In this document: piece by piece, positions 35,832 through 43,335 of the stretch
How the letters are laid out: every line of letters begins with the position of its first letter
How positions within the stretch are numbered: position 1 is the stretch's first letter
Source of the DNA: Rhodoferax sp.
GTDB lineage: Bacteria > Pseudomonadota > Gammaproteobacteria > Burkholderiales > Burkholderiaceae_C
Direction of reading: 5' to 3'
Assembly (NCBI GenBank): GCA_024235935.1
Contig: JACKLL010000006.1
Span: 1-64,000, forward strand
Length of the DNA stretch: 64,000 bases
Program-made: the position numbers and the translations under genes
The notes under the pieces: model-generated
Seen by the model: the letters and a program-made list of their open reading frames with translations, nothing else
The model's database searches: none
Told to the model about the DNA's origin: nothing

Positions 35832-35957
35832 GTTTAATACGGTCTGCTTCAGCAGATGTAAGGCAGCAAGCGGCTTACAGGAGGATTCGATGCACAGCTT
35901 ATCGATCGACGATAGTTTTAATCAGCACGTCCGGCTGCTCTGGATACCGCGTTAAAC
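35832..35957 (+). other. attC-like recombination site 1 (or attI-like end of the cassette array)
   Basis: The right core is GTTAAAC (35951-35957), an exact match to the GTTRRRY simple-site core. The left end is GTTTAAT (35832-35838). The two outer arms are imperfect inverted repeats: GTTTAA, CGGT and AGCAG are all matched with small bulges. The interior holds a palindromic GTAAG...CTTAC and a strong Shine-Dalgarno sequence with a 21-codon reading frame. Because it is longer than the other sites and begins the array, it could be a degenerate attI rather than an attC. Confidence 0.55.
35890..35955 (+). CDS. 21-codon leader ORF ending inside the recombination core
   Basis: A near-perfect AGGAGG lies five bases before this ATG. 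The frame encodes 21 residues (MHSLSIDDSFNQHVRLLWIP then R) and its TAA stop is formed by the GTTAAAC core of the site. Integron attI sites are known to carry short translated frames (for example ORF-11 of attI1) that help translation of a first cassette lacking a ribosome-binding site. Here the next cassette gene starts 24 bases later without a clear SD, so the same role is likely. It has no recognisable protein function. Confidence 0.5.
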   Translation: MHSLSIDDSFNQHVRLLWIPR

Positions 35958-35978
35958 ATAATTTGCAATTTGACGCTC

Positions 35979-36221
35979 ATGATCAACAAGAGTGTGAACC
36001 CCGTTGAATGGGCGGGACTAATGTACGAGCTTGAAGATGCGCACGAGCATTTGGCTGATTTGATTGCTGACATCGAGAAGGACCCCGAATTCGATGAGAG
36101 AGACTTCCAAGTCCAGTTAGCACATATCTTTTCGCATTTGAATCGTGCTGGCATCGACGCGCGATTGGCGACTTTGCAGAGCAGCAATGGGAGACTGCTA
36201 GCTTATTTCCAACTGATCTGA
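35979..36221 (+). CDS. Cassette gene 1: small protein of unknown function
   Basis: This 80-residue acidic protein is rich in helix-forming residues (VEWAGLMYELEDAHEHLADL, then ERDFQVQLAHIFSHLNRAG) and has no signal peptide or membrane segment. It is in the orientation expected for an integron cassette: it starts 22 bases after the core of site 1 and ends 16 bases before attC2. G+C is clearly lower than in the flanking chromosomal genes. I do not recognise the family; small dimeric cassette proteins of this kind are often uncharacterised. Confidence 0.75.
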   Translation: MINKSVNPVEWAGLMYELEDAHEHLADLIADIEKDPEFDERDFQVQLAHIFSHLNRAGIDARLATLQSSNGRLLAYFQLI

Positions 36222-36236
36222 GCCCAATATGAGGAC

Positions 36237-36326
36237 GTTTAACAAGTTGGTCGATCGGACTGGCCACGGTGCGGTTCAGCATGTTGCAAGTTTGTGGGCG
36301 GCCATCCGATCACCGTTGCGTTATGT
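36237..36326 (+). other. attC site 2
   Basis: The site runs from GTTTAAC (36237-36243, RYYYAAC consensus) to GTTATGT (36320-36326, near GTTRRRY). The arms are strongly complementary: TAAC, GGT, ATCGGA and TGGCC on the left match the reverse complement of the right with single unpaired bases between blocks. Unpaired bases of this kind are the extrahelical bases expected of folded attC bottom strands. The next gene starts inside the right core. Confidence 0.85.
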
Positions 36327-36661
36327 CTCTCGGTGCTGACCTGACCGCTTGCCGCGAGGAGCGGATTGACGCTCCCAGTGGTGCTTCGATTCATGCCCTG
36401 ACCAATGGTGCTGTCGGTTGGCTAATGTTCCTTCGCTTTCCGGACGATTCAGGGTTCAGTTCGCGCAACCCGCAGGCCAAAGCAGGCGATGATGAAATCA
36501 TTCAGTACCTACTCGCAAACGGCCAAGTGGACAGCTACCCCGCGGCCTGGGCGATACCCGTCAGCACGGTAGAGCTAGCATTGGACTATTTCCGCAAGGA
36601 AGGGAAGCAGCCGCCATTTGTTACATGGCATGACGACTCAACTGGAACGTGGCATGGTTGA
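36323..36661 (+). CDS. Cassette gene 2: Imm1-like immunity protein
   Basis: This protein has 112 residues. The region GAVGWLMFLRFPDDSGFSSRNP followed by YPAAWAIPVSTVELALDYFRKEGKQPPFVTW resembles the Imm1 family, whose conserved end is a helix after an IP turn and a P-x-x-x-W strand. Imm1 proteins neutralise nuclease-type polymorphic toxins. No cognate toxin gene is present, so this would be an orphan immunity gene. The ATG at 36323 overlaps the attC2 core, which is typical for cassettes; no SD is present. The immunity assignment comes from motif memory and is not certain. Confidence 0.7.
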   Translation: MSLGADLTACREERIDAPSGASIHALTNGAVGWLMFLRFPDDSGFSSRNPQAKAGDDEIIQYLLANGQVDSYPAAWAIPVSTVELALDYFRKEGKQPPFVTWHDDSTGTWHG

Positions 36662-36667
36662 CTTCGG

Positions 36668-36724
36668 ACATAACTGGTCGTTCGTGTGGGACGGCTGCGC
36701 CGCCCCACAACTTCAGCGTTAAAC
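36668..36724 (+). other. attC site 3
   Basis: This 57-bp site runs from ACATAAC (36668-36674, one mismatch to RYYYAAC) to GTTAAAC (36718-36724, exact GTTRRRY). The arms match over TAAC, GTT, GTG and GGG-CGG blocks with a tight GC-rich loop (36695-36700 region). It separates cassettes 2 and 3. Confidence 0.8.
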
Positions 36725-36727
36725 CCC

Positions 36728-37027
36728 ATGGGACAGAAGCTCAGTGCGCCGGACTTATCGCTGTATCGCGCCGTTGACGAAGTTCTGCACTACGTCTGGG
36801 ACCCCATCGGCATCTGTGGAGTGCCGCAAGCACGCGACGAATACCATGGCTATCTACCGCAGGTCTTCGGCTTGTTGCGCGACGGGGCGGACCAGTCCGA
36901 AGTCGCAGAATTTCTCACGTCCATTACAACGGAGCGCATGGGCCTTTTGTCGCGACCGGATCATGACAGCGAAGTTGCTCGGGTTCTTCTCGATTGGAAG
37001 GAGAGCGTTCGTGATCACGAGGTTTAA
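36728..37027 (+). CDS. Cassette gene 3: small WDPIG-motif protein
   Basis: This 99-residue protein starts four bases after the attC3 core and ends inside attC4, whose left core supplies its TAA stop. The sequence LYRAVDEVLHYVWDPIGICG followed by ARDEYHGYLPQVFGLL is reminiscent of the DUF1871 group, which shares a WDPIG and an EY motif; I treat that only as a lead. It is soluble and helical. Function is unknown. Similar WDPIG proteins are common in accessory DNA. Confidence 0.75.
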   Translation: MGQKLSAPDLSLYRAVDEVLHYVWDPIGICGVPQARDEYHGYLPQVFGLLRDGADQSEVAEFLTSITTERMGLLSRPDHDSEVARVLLDWKESVRDHEV

Positions 37028-37079
37028 CGCCGCCGCTCAGCCGACGCCGGAGGCGGTCGGATGCAGCGGCTTGTTAGTC
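37022..37079 (+). other. attC site 4
   Basis: This 58-bp site runs from GTTTAAC (37022-37028) to GTTAGTC (37073-37079; one mismatch to GTTRRRY). Left and right arms are complementary over TAAC, GCCGC, CCGAC and GCC blocks with one extrahelical base on each side, and a short GC-rich loop. It is the most classical of the four sites and marks the right edge of cassette 3. Confidence 0.9.
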
Positions 37080-37085
37080 GTCTCG

Positions 37086-37406
37086 CTACGGTACTGCGAC
37101 CTCTGCATAGCTACCTCGAACTGACGCATTGACCGCGGCGACTATTACTTCTGCTGCGGCCTTGATGCGAGGCCAACTTGTCGTTCCAAGAACCACTATC
37201 GCAATAGTTCGGGTCGCAAGGTTCTGTTGGTACTTCAGATTCGTGTCCGTCGTTATGAGCACCGCGAACCCTCTGCTTTCGGCTGACGCAAGCAATTCAC
37301 CGTTCTTGAGTGTCGACCAACCACATTCGTACGCAGTTGCGACCTCATGTCCTGGCAGCAAGTGGCGCAGCGGCGCCGGGGTTCCTTGATCGAACAGAAC
37401 GCGCAC
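37086..37406 (-). CDS. DUF5615 PIN-like toxin of a VapBC45-type pair
   Basis: This protein of 106 residues begins MRVLFDQGTPAPLRHLLPGHEV with a GTG start. The acidic residue in LFDQ, the TTDTNL segment and the length match the DUF5615 PIN-like family. Such proteins are predicted RNases and pair with DUF433 antitoxins. The antitoxin stop codon directly abuts the toxin start. Orientation is opposite to the cassettes, as seen for other toxin-antitoxin cassettes that carry their own promoter. It begins seven bases beyond attC4. Confidence 0.85.
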   Translation of the reverse strand: MRVLFDQGTPAPLRHLLPGHEVATAYECGWSTLKNGELLASAESRGFAVLITTDTNLKYQQNLATRTIAIVVLGTTSWPRIKAAAEVIVAAVNASVRGSYAEVAVP

Positions 37407-37628
37407 TTAGGCTGGGGCTAGCGCACTTCGTGCAGCGTGTTCAAGAACGGCCCTTGCCTGGTCAAGGGAAATACCTGGAAACAGCGCGACAACTTCGCCG
37501 ATGGAAACGCCGTCTTCCAGGTTTTCGAAAAGGGCGGCAACAGGCACACGCGTACCGCGAAACACCCAGGCTCCGCTGACGCGCTCAGGGTCGCGTTCCA
37601 CTGCCGCACAGCTTGACCAGTCAATCAT
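37407..37628 (-). CDS. DUF433 antitoxin partner
   Basis: This protein has 73 residues. The pattern DPERVSGAWVFRGTRVPVAALFENLEDGVSIGEVVALFPGI is the complete DUF433 helix-turn-helix core, found in VapB45-type antitoxins. It is upstream of, and directly adjacent to, the DUF5615 gene, in the correct order for a toxin-antitoxin operon. It should bind DNA and the toxin. The right boundary of the cassette that carries the pair was not located; no convincing attC lies in 37629-37760. Confidence 0.88.
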   Translation of the reverse strand: MIDWSSCAAVERDPERVSGAWVFRGTRVPVAALFENLEDGVSIGEVVALFPGISLDQARAVLEHAARSALAPA

Positions 37629-37938
37629 GGGTGGGATAGTAGCACCGGCGCCACTTTTTGACGACTAACGGGTCGTATATGGACTCCCCCTCAAGCGCAA
37701 GAAACTGACCGATAGTTTTGGCTGTTGGGGAAGCGCCTGCAGTCGTATATCCGGCATCTGTGGTGGTATCGTGTTTGTGTCCCGTGCCGACATGGAATCT
37801 GCGTCGTCGGTGCGCCAGTCGCCACGAGTGGCGGACCATGTCGATCTTCAAGCTGCGCATTCGTCATGCATGGAGGCGGGCAGCACTTGCCCAGGAGTCC
37901 AGGCACACTCTCCAAACGTGCCAGATCGGATGAATCCC
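37629..37938. other. Gene-free stretch after the cassette array
   Basis: I see no supported gene here. A nine-base direct repeat GTCGTATAT occurs at 37672-37680 and 37742-37750. GACTAAC at 37663-37669 resembles an attC left core, but no complementary right arm was found. The stretch probably contains the promoter of the antitoxin gene and the leader of the next gene. Confidence 0.45.
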
Positions 37939-38349
37939 ATGAAAATCACTGTCGAAGCCCTCGTCGAGGCGCCCATCGAAAAAGTGTGGCACGCCTACAC
38001 CTCCCCGGACGACATCAAGCAGTGGAACGCAGCCTCCGATGACTGGCATACCACCCAGGCCACGGTCGATCTTCGCGTGGGTGGCGCGTTCAGCTCGCGC
38101 ATGGAAGCCAAGGACGGCAGCTTCGGATTTGACTTCGCGGGCACCTACACCGAGGTGATTCCGAACCAGCGCATCGCATATGCGTTCGGAGACCGGACCG
38201 GGGTGGTCGAATTCCTGCCCGATACGCGCGGCGTCACGGTGCGTGTCACCTTCGATGCCGAAACCGTGTATCCCGTGGAGCAACAGCGTGAAGGCTGGCA
38301 AGCCATCCTGAACCGGTTTGCCCGGCACGTCGAAGCGACACCGGACTGA
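37939..38349 (+). CDS. SRPBCC/AHSA1 family protein
   Basis: This 136-residue protein begins MKITVEALVEAPIEKVWHAYTSPDDIKQWN, the signature of AHSA1-like START-fold proteins, followed by VDLRVGGAFSSRMEAKDGS and the final helix EGWQAILNRFARHVE. The family binds hydrophobic ligands or assists Hsp90 in eukaryotes; the bacterial role is usually unknown. A second ATG at 37930 is nine bases upstream. It starts a run of small plus-strand accessory genes. Confidence 0.85.
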   Translation: MKITVEALVEAPIEKVWHAYTSPDDIKQWNAASDDWHTTQATVDLRVGGAFSSRMEAKDGSFGFDFAGTYTEVIPNQRIAYAFGDRTGVVEFLPDTRGVTVRVTFDAETVYPVEQQREGWQAILNRFARHVEATPD

Positions 38350-38385
38350 GCGTTTCCCCACGGGTTGTGGCAGACTGGAGCCGCT

Positions 38386-38649
38386 ATGCGCATGTTCTTC
38401 GGACTCGTCGTGCCGCTGGTCATCCAGATCTTTGCCTTCATCGCGGTGTTTATTGCATCGCGGGGCGGCGGATCGTTCATGGGTCTGCTGGCGCTCCCGG
38501 TTGCGCCGCTGTCCTTGCTGGCCTTGCTCGGGCTGGGAATCAACGGAATCCGCGCAGGCAAGCCCCTGGCAAGCGTCGCGGCAGGCACATTCAGTGTTGC
38601 ACTCTTGCCACCGATTGCGCTGCTCGTGATCCGCGCGCTCGAGTCATGA
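38386..38649 (+). CDS. Small hydrophobic membrane protein
   Basis: This protein of 87 residues has three predicted transmembrane segments, near residues 3-22, 28-50 and 60-82. No family is recognised. The ATG at 38386 begins MRMFFGLVVPLVIQIF; a TTG at 38365 is an alternative start. It lies 36 bases after the SRPBCC gene and may be co-transcribed. Confidence 0.6.
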   Translation: MRMFFGLVVPLVIQIFAFIAVFIASRGGGSFMGLLALPVAPLSLLALLGLGINGIRAGKPLASVAAGTFSVALLPPIALLVIRALES

Positions 38650-38786
38650 ACACCGCAGCACGGCCCGGGTATTCGCGGATCGACTCTCCGGCACGCGATC
38701 GGCCACGCTTGTGACTGCGCGAAGTACAGACGCCATCCGCATGGCAATGCCAGGACTGACATGAACAACCTGCCAGCAGGTCACAC

Positions 38787-39209
38787 ATGATTGCCCACCA
38801 CCGCGGCCACTTCCTTGCCTTCGCCCTGCTGCCCTTGCTCAACACGCTGGGCCTGCTCGTTCATGGGTTGAACCTCTCGACCCATGGCACGGGCAACACC
38901 GGACGCGCCCTGGCCATCATCCTGGTGTCCGGCCTGATTTCCATGATCAGCGTCGCAGTGTCATCCTTCAAGCGCGCACGCCACCTGGGATTCGCGCCAC
39001 GCGCGGCGGCGCTCGGATTGCTGGCCTCCTTGTTTCTCGGCCCATTTGTACTGTTGGTCGTTCTCTACCTGGGCATTGCGAAGCCCCGCGTTGGCGACCC
39101 GGCGCAAACGACGCCCCCCGCAGCAGCCCTCGGCATACGCTGGCTCTGGGCCCCGGTTCTCCTCCTGGGGCCATGGGCGGCGATACTTGTTGCATCCGCC
39201 ATTCCCTGA
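38787..39209 (+). CDS. Small hydrophobic membrane protein
   Basis: This protein of 140 residues has four predicted transmembrane segments (near residues 8-27, 41-60, 74-97 and 118-138). It has basic loop residues SFKRARHLGF and a charged PRVGDPAQTT loop. I cannot assign a family. It is in line with the other small accessory genes, with a 137-base gap before it. Confidence 0.6.
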   Translation: MIAHHRGHFLAFALLPLLNTLGLLVHGLNLSTHGTGNTGRALAIILVSGLISMISVAVSSFKRARHLGFAPRAAALGLLASLFLGPFVLLVVLYLGIAKPRVGDPAQTTPPAAALGIRWLWAPVLLLGPWAAILVASAIP

Positions 39210-39573
39210 CGCATCCGGTGTGTACATTGGCAATTGCGCCGCCTCATCTGTCGCATGGGGCCTCGGCTTGCGGCGCCAGCGCCGAACAGACTTCCATAGC
39301 CGCGCCCGTCACGCCGGGTGCGACCTGCAGGTCAATGGGCTGGAAGCATCGCGCGATCTGCAGCGGGAACGCGTCGCGCGCCGGAACGAGGAAAAGCGGC
39401 CAAGCTTCACCCTGGTGGTACCTGAGGCGTTTCTCGAGCTGGCAAACAACATGTGGCAAAGTCCGGACGACGTCGAAGTCCAGGAGAATCGGATAGAACT
39501 GATTTCTACCCCACGGGCGCGGAAGAGTTCTGCTCCGTCTTTCTGCTCTGTCTGATTGCTGACCCATATTTTC
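39210..39573 (+). other. Stretch without an intact gene; possible coding remnant
   Basis: Between 39274 and 39555 one plus-strand frame reads protein-like (DLQRERVARRNEEKRPS, then VVPEAFLELANNMWQS), but it has no plausible start and an unremarkable end. It could be a decayed gene or chance. Nothing else was recognised here. Confidence 0.3.
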
Positions 39574-40008
39574 ATGCACCCCAGAACCCGACGCGTGATT
39601 CAGGCCGCCCTGTACGAGGTATTTGCCATCGCCTTTGTAGGTCCCGTGCTGAGCCTTGCATTCGACAAACCGGCGGCCTCTACCTTCGGCCTCGCCGTTG
39701 CCTTGTCCAGCATTGCCCTTGCCTGGAACTATGTGTTCAACGCGCTGTTCGAACGATGGGAGTCACGGCAATCCCGACGCGGTCGGTCGTTCGCAAGGCG
39801 CCTGGCGCATGGCATCGGCTTTGAGGGCGGGCTCGTGGTGCTGTTGATTCCGGTGATGGCGCTGTGGCTCGACATTTCGGTCCTGGACGCCTTTATCGCA
39901 AATCTGGGACTTCTGGTGTTCTTCTTCTTGTACGCGATTGCATTCACCTGGGCGTTCGATCGCATTTTCGGGCTTCCGGAATCCGCCACGAAGCACCGCG
40001 AGGCCTGA
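39574..40008 (+). CDS. PACE family efflux transporter
   Basis: This protein of 144 residues has four transmembrane segments and two tandem bacterial transmembrane pair domains. It begins MHPRTRRVIQAALYEVFAIAFVGP, where the early glutamate corresponds to the conserved membrane-embedded residue of the chlorhexidine exporter AceI. The second repeat has RSFARRLAHGIGFEGGLVVLL, again with R and FE. PACE pumps export biocides or polyamines by proton exchange. It is monocistronic in appearance, among accessory genes. Confidence 0.88.
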   Translation: MHPRTRRVIQAALYEVFAIAFVGPVLSLAFDKPAASTFGLAVALSSIALAWNYVFNALFERWESRQSRRGRSFARRLAHGIGFEGGLVVLLIPVMALWLDISVLDAFIANLGLLVFFFLYAIAFTWAFDRIFGLPESATKHREA

Positions 40009-40175
40009 GCATTGCTGCATGGATTACCTTTGGCGCCAGCTGCTGCAAGCGTCTCCCATGCCTGACGATGCACGGAAAGAACCCGGTTGGCCAGGCGGCA
40101 TCGGGTCGGCAGAATCAGGACCGTTCATACTGCATCGTTCAGTGCCGAGGTTCATCCATCTTTTCGGAGTCGCAA

Positions 40176-40601
40176 GTGAATATCCAGCAGTTCATGGCGG
40201 GTTACCAGGCAGCATGGCAGGCGCGCGATCCTGCCCATTTTGCCGCGCTGTTCCATGAGGACGGCAAGTACCACAACACCCCTTTTCAGGTTCAGGAAGG
40301 CAGAGCGCAACTCGCCGGGTACTGGAAGCGCGTTCAACTGCAGGAGGATGTGCAGTTGACCTATGCGGTACTGGCGGATCAAGGCGACGCAGGCATCGCG
40401 CACTGGCACGTCACCTATCAGGTCGCGTCCGAAGAGCTCTTTCAGATCTGGGCACGTTCTACCGGAACCGGTCTGCCACCGCGCAACGCGGGCGATCCCT
40501 TGCCACGCATGGTTCTGGACGGCATGCTTCAGGCGAGGTTCTCGAACGGCCTGTGCGCAGAGGCGCACATCTGGTGGCACAGCATGCCGCAGGCGGCCTG
40601 A
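40176..40601 (+). CDS. SnoaL/NTF2-like domain protein
   Basis: This protein of 141 residues begins with a GTG start supported by GGAG six bases upstream. The pattern FMAGYQAAWQARDPAHFAALFHEDGKYHNTPF is typical of SnoaL-like folds, with a cone-shaped pocket for a small molecule. The gene may encode an isomerase or ligand-binding protein. No pathway neighbour helps to choose. It is followed by the MOSC gene. Confidence 0.75.
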   Translation: MNIQQFMAGYQAAWQARDPAHFAALFHEDGKYHNTPFQVQEGRAQLAGYWKRVQLQEDVQLTYAVLADQGDAGIAHWHVTYQVASEELFQIWARSTGTGLPPRNAGDPLPRMVLDGMLQARFSNGLCAEAHIWWHSMPQAA

Positions 40602-40686
40602 GCGCAGCGCCGCCGCCCCATCATTCGAAGCACAACCGCATTCCCCGATCTTCCCCAGCCATTCGATTCGTCAGGCCGCTCAAACC

Positions 40687-41229
40687 ATGTCCACTCGCAT
40701 CGTCTCCGTTCACGCCAAAGGCGTTCACCTTTTCTCCAAGGACAGCCTTCCCCGTATCCAGTTGCTCGAAGGTCTCGGCGTCGAGGGTGACGCGCATTGC
40801 GGGGTCACGGTAAAGCACCGTTCACGCGTTGCCAAGGATCCTGCGCAAGTCAATCTGCGACAGGTGCATCTGATCCACCAGGAGTTGCTGGACGAGCTGG
40901 CCGGCAAGGGGTTGCAGGTTCTGCCCGGGCAGATGGGCGAGAACATCACGACCGTGGGGCTTGACCTGCTTGCACTGTCGGAGGGCACGGTGCTGCGTCT
41001 GGGCGCAGACGCACGGGTGCGGGTCACGGGGTTGCGCAACCCCTGCGCACAGATCGAGGCCTTCATGCCCGGCCTGCTGGCAGCCGTGCTCGGCCGCACG
41101 CCGGATGGCGCGCTGGTGCGCAAGACCGGTGTGATGGGTGTCGTGCTGGCATCGGGATCGGTTGCGCCCGGAGATGGCATCGCCATCGCACATGCGCCGC
41201 AGATCCATGTGCCGCTGGCGCCGGTCTAG
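40687..41229 (+). CDS. MOSC domain protein
   Basis: This protein of 180 residues carries the molybdenum-cofactor sulfurase C-terminal domain. The conserved cysteine, C120 in GLRNPCAQIE, would carry sulfur or coordinate Mo. HLIHQELLDEL and GENITTVGLDLLAL segments also fit. Stand-alone MOSC proteins (YiiM/YcbX-like) often reduce N-hydroxylated bases or handle the cofactor. Start at 40687; a preceding SD is weak. Confidence 0.88.
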   Translation: MSTRIVSVHAKGVHLFSKDSLPRIQLLEGLGVEGDAHCGVTVKHRSRVAKDPAQVNLRQVHLIHQELLDELAGKGLQVLPGQMGENITTVGLDLLALSEGTVLRLGADARVRVTGLRNPCAQIEAFMPGLLAAVLGRTPDGALVRKTGVMGVVLASGSVAPGDGIAIAHAPQIHVPLAPV

Positions 41230-41330
41230 CGACGTACGCCCGGGGTCCGCGCGCAGAACGAAGCTGCAGGGTGGACAGGCAAGCCTGCACAGGCACACTA
41301 CGGGTTCAGCCCCACAACAAGGAGACACCG

Positions 41331-41729
41331 ATGCGCACCCCAGGATTTGTCGCAACCCATGCCAGAGATGCGCAGTTCACACGTGGCCTGCGCTCCTTCT
41401 TCGAATACCGCGACCTGGGCATCAAGGACGCCACACAGGGCCAGGTGGTAGCCCATGTGATCCGAGCCGCCGCTGGCCAGGACTTCTCGAGCCAGCCGCA
41501 CCTGCACGAGACCACTTTCCAGCTGGTCTACATCCTCAAGGGCTGGATCGAATTCGAATACGAAGGCCAGGGCGTCGTGCGCCTGGAAGCCGGCTCCTGC
41601 GTTCACCAACCACCCGGCATCCGGCACCGGGAGCTGGGCCACAGCGAAGACGTGGAAATGCTGGAAGTGGTGCTGCCGGGTGACTTCACGACGCGGGAGG
41701 TTGAATCGGTCGACGCCGCGGGCGGGTGA
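41331..41729 (+). CDS. Cupin domain protein
   Basis: This single-domain cupin has 132 residues. Motif 1 is PHLHETTFQLVYILKGWIEF near residues 61-80, and motif 2 is SCVHQPPGIRHREL. The histidines could bind a metal. Function is unknown; similar proteins may be sugar isomerase-like or regulators. AAGGAG seven to eight bases upstream of the ATG supports the start. Confidence 0.8.
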   Translation: MRTPGFVATHARDAQFTRGLRSFFEYRDLGIKDATQGQVVAHVIRAAAGQDFSSQPHLHETTFQLVYILKGWIEFEYEGQGVVRLEAGSCVHQPPGIRHRELGHSEDVEMLEVVLPGDFTTREVESVDAAGG

Positions 41730-41883
41730 CGGCCTGGGGGGATGCTCCCGGGCCGGGGGCATGTGCAGAAAATACCCAGGCTTCCATCCCACGGCTGAAT
41801 ACGCCCTGCCTATACTGCGTCCACGGGCATGGCGATCACATGGGAGGTCTCATGTGCCTCGGTGCCCACCCACAGTTGCCGCC

Positions 41884-43332
41884 ATGGAAAAGCCTTCAGT
41901 TTCAGCCGAAGCATCTCCGAACGCATCCGGAACATCGGGGGCGGTTTCGGCCGCCCAGGGCGACGACCCGACGGTCGACCCGCTGACAAAGCTGCCGACC
42001 CGGCGGGCATTTCAACAGGCATTGACGCAGGCATTCGCCCGCGTCACCAAGGATCAGGCGGGGCCAGCCCTGCTGGCGCTGGACCTCGACCGCTTTCAAG
42101 CCGTCAACGACAGCACCGGCATCGTCACCGGAGACCTGTTGCTCACCCGGGCGGCCGCCCGCATCGTCGGGGCCGTGCCGCAAGGCTCGACCGTCGCGCG
42201 TATCAGCGGTGACGAGTTCACCGTACTGATCCCGGACGCCAGTGCCGCCGAGGCTGTTGCCGAACGCCTGCTGGACCTGCTGGGGCGAACCTATGCCGTC
42301 AACGGGCATACGGTGACGCTCAGCGTCAGCATCGGCCTGGCACTGGCGCCCCAGCACGGCGCGGACGCAGTCTCGCTTTTGCGCTCGGCAACCATTGCCC
42401 TGCACGCAGCAGAGGCCGACGGAAAGAACAAGTGGCGTGTATTCGACCCGGCCATGCAGGCGCATGCCAGCGCACAACAGCAGCTGGAATCCGATCTGCG
42501 TGCCGTACTGGAGCTCAACCGCAGGGAACTGGGCAGCGCGATGGCGGTGGAACAGTTCGAAGTGCATTACCAGCCGCAGGTCGACATTGGCAGTGGCCGA
42601 TTGACCGGCTTCGAGGCACTGGTGCGCTGGCGCCACCCGGACCGGGGCATGGTTTCACCGATGCTGTTCATTCCGCTGCTGGAACAGATCGGGCTCATCG
42701 GCCTGCTCGGCGACTGGGTGTTGAACACGGCATGCCGTGCCGCCGCCGCCTGGCCGGTGCCGCATGGCGGCAAGCCACTCACGGTGTCCGTCAATGTGTC
42801 GCCGATTCAACTGCGCGAAGGCCGTGCCATGGTCGCCAGCGTGGCACGTGCATTGAAAGATTCAGGCCTGGACCCCCTGCGCCTGGACATCGAGATCACC
42901 GAAAGCGCAATGCTGCGTGATGCGCTTGAAACACTGCAGTCGCTGAAGGGCTTGGGCGTGGGCCTTTCGCTGGACGATTTCGGCACCGGTTTCTCGTCGC
43001 TGAGCCAGCTCGCCGGCTACCCGTTCGACCGGCTCAAGATCGACAAGTCCTTTGTCGATGACCTGTCCGGCATGGGATCCAAACAGACCAGCGTGCGAGA
43101 CCGTGCTTTCTGGATGATCAAGGCGATAGCCTCTCTGGGGAGCGGCTTGGGCATTGGCACCACGGCCGAAGGCGTGGAAACCGCCGGGCAACTGGATCAG
43201 GTCCGTTCCGCAGGCGTGACGCACATGCAGGGTTACCTGGTCGCGCGCCCCTTGCCCGAGGCGCAGGTCCGCGCGCAAATCGACAGACTCTCCGCGCCGC
43301 TTCTGACCGACCGCCCGTCTCACCTGGAGTAG
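41884..43332 (+). CDS. GGDEF-EAL cyclic di-GMP signalling protein
   Basis: This cytoplasmic protein of 482 residues has a GGDEF domain with the active-site variant SGDEF (108-112) and an EAL domain from about residue 222, with EAL at 244-246. The EAL domain has the metal and catalytic residues intact (ITESAM, DDFGTGFSSL, KIDKSFV, AEGVET), so it probably hydrolyses cyclic di-GMP. The SGDEF variant may or may not retain cyclase activity. It has no sensory domain of its own; a BLUF photoreceptor gene starts three bases after its stop, strongly suggesting light control in trans. Confidence 0.92.
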   Translation: MEKPSVSAEASPNASGTSGAVSAAQGDDPTVDPLTKLPTRRAFQQALTQAFARVTKDQAGPALLALDLDRFQAVNDSTGIVTGDLLLTRAAARIVGAVPQGSTVARISGDEFTVLIPDASAAEAVAERLLDLLGRTYAVNGHTVTLSVSIGLALAPQHGADAVSLLRSATIALHAAEADGKNKWRVFDPAMQAHASAQQQLESDLRAVLELNRRELGSAMAVEQFEVHYQPQVDIGSGRLTGFEALVRWRHPDRGMVSPMLFIPLLEQIGLIGLLGDWVLNTACRAAAAWPVPHGGKPLTVSVNVSPIQLREGRAMVASVARALKDSGLDPLRLDIEITESAMLRDALETLQSLKGLGVGLSLDDFGTGFSSLSQLAGYPFDRLKIDKSFVDDLSGMGSKQTSVRDRAFWMIKAIASLGSGLGIGTTAEGVETAGQLDQVRSAGVTHMQGYLVARPLPEAQVRAQIDRLSAPLLTDRPSHLE

Positions 43333-43335
43333 CCG

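Noticed and set aside
37663..37728. Fifth attC site after the toxin-antitoxin pair
   Set aside because: GACTAAC and GTTGGGG look like cores, but the arms between them are not complementary.
35666..41883. Transposon or insertion sequence carrying the accessory genes
   Set aside because: No transposase, terminal inverted repeats or target duplications were recognised.
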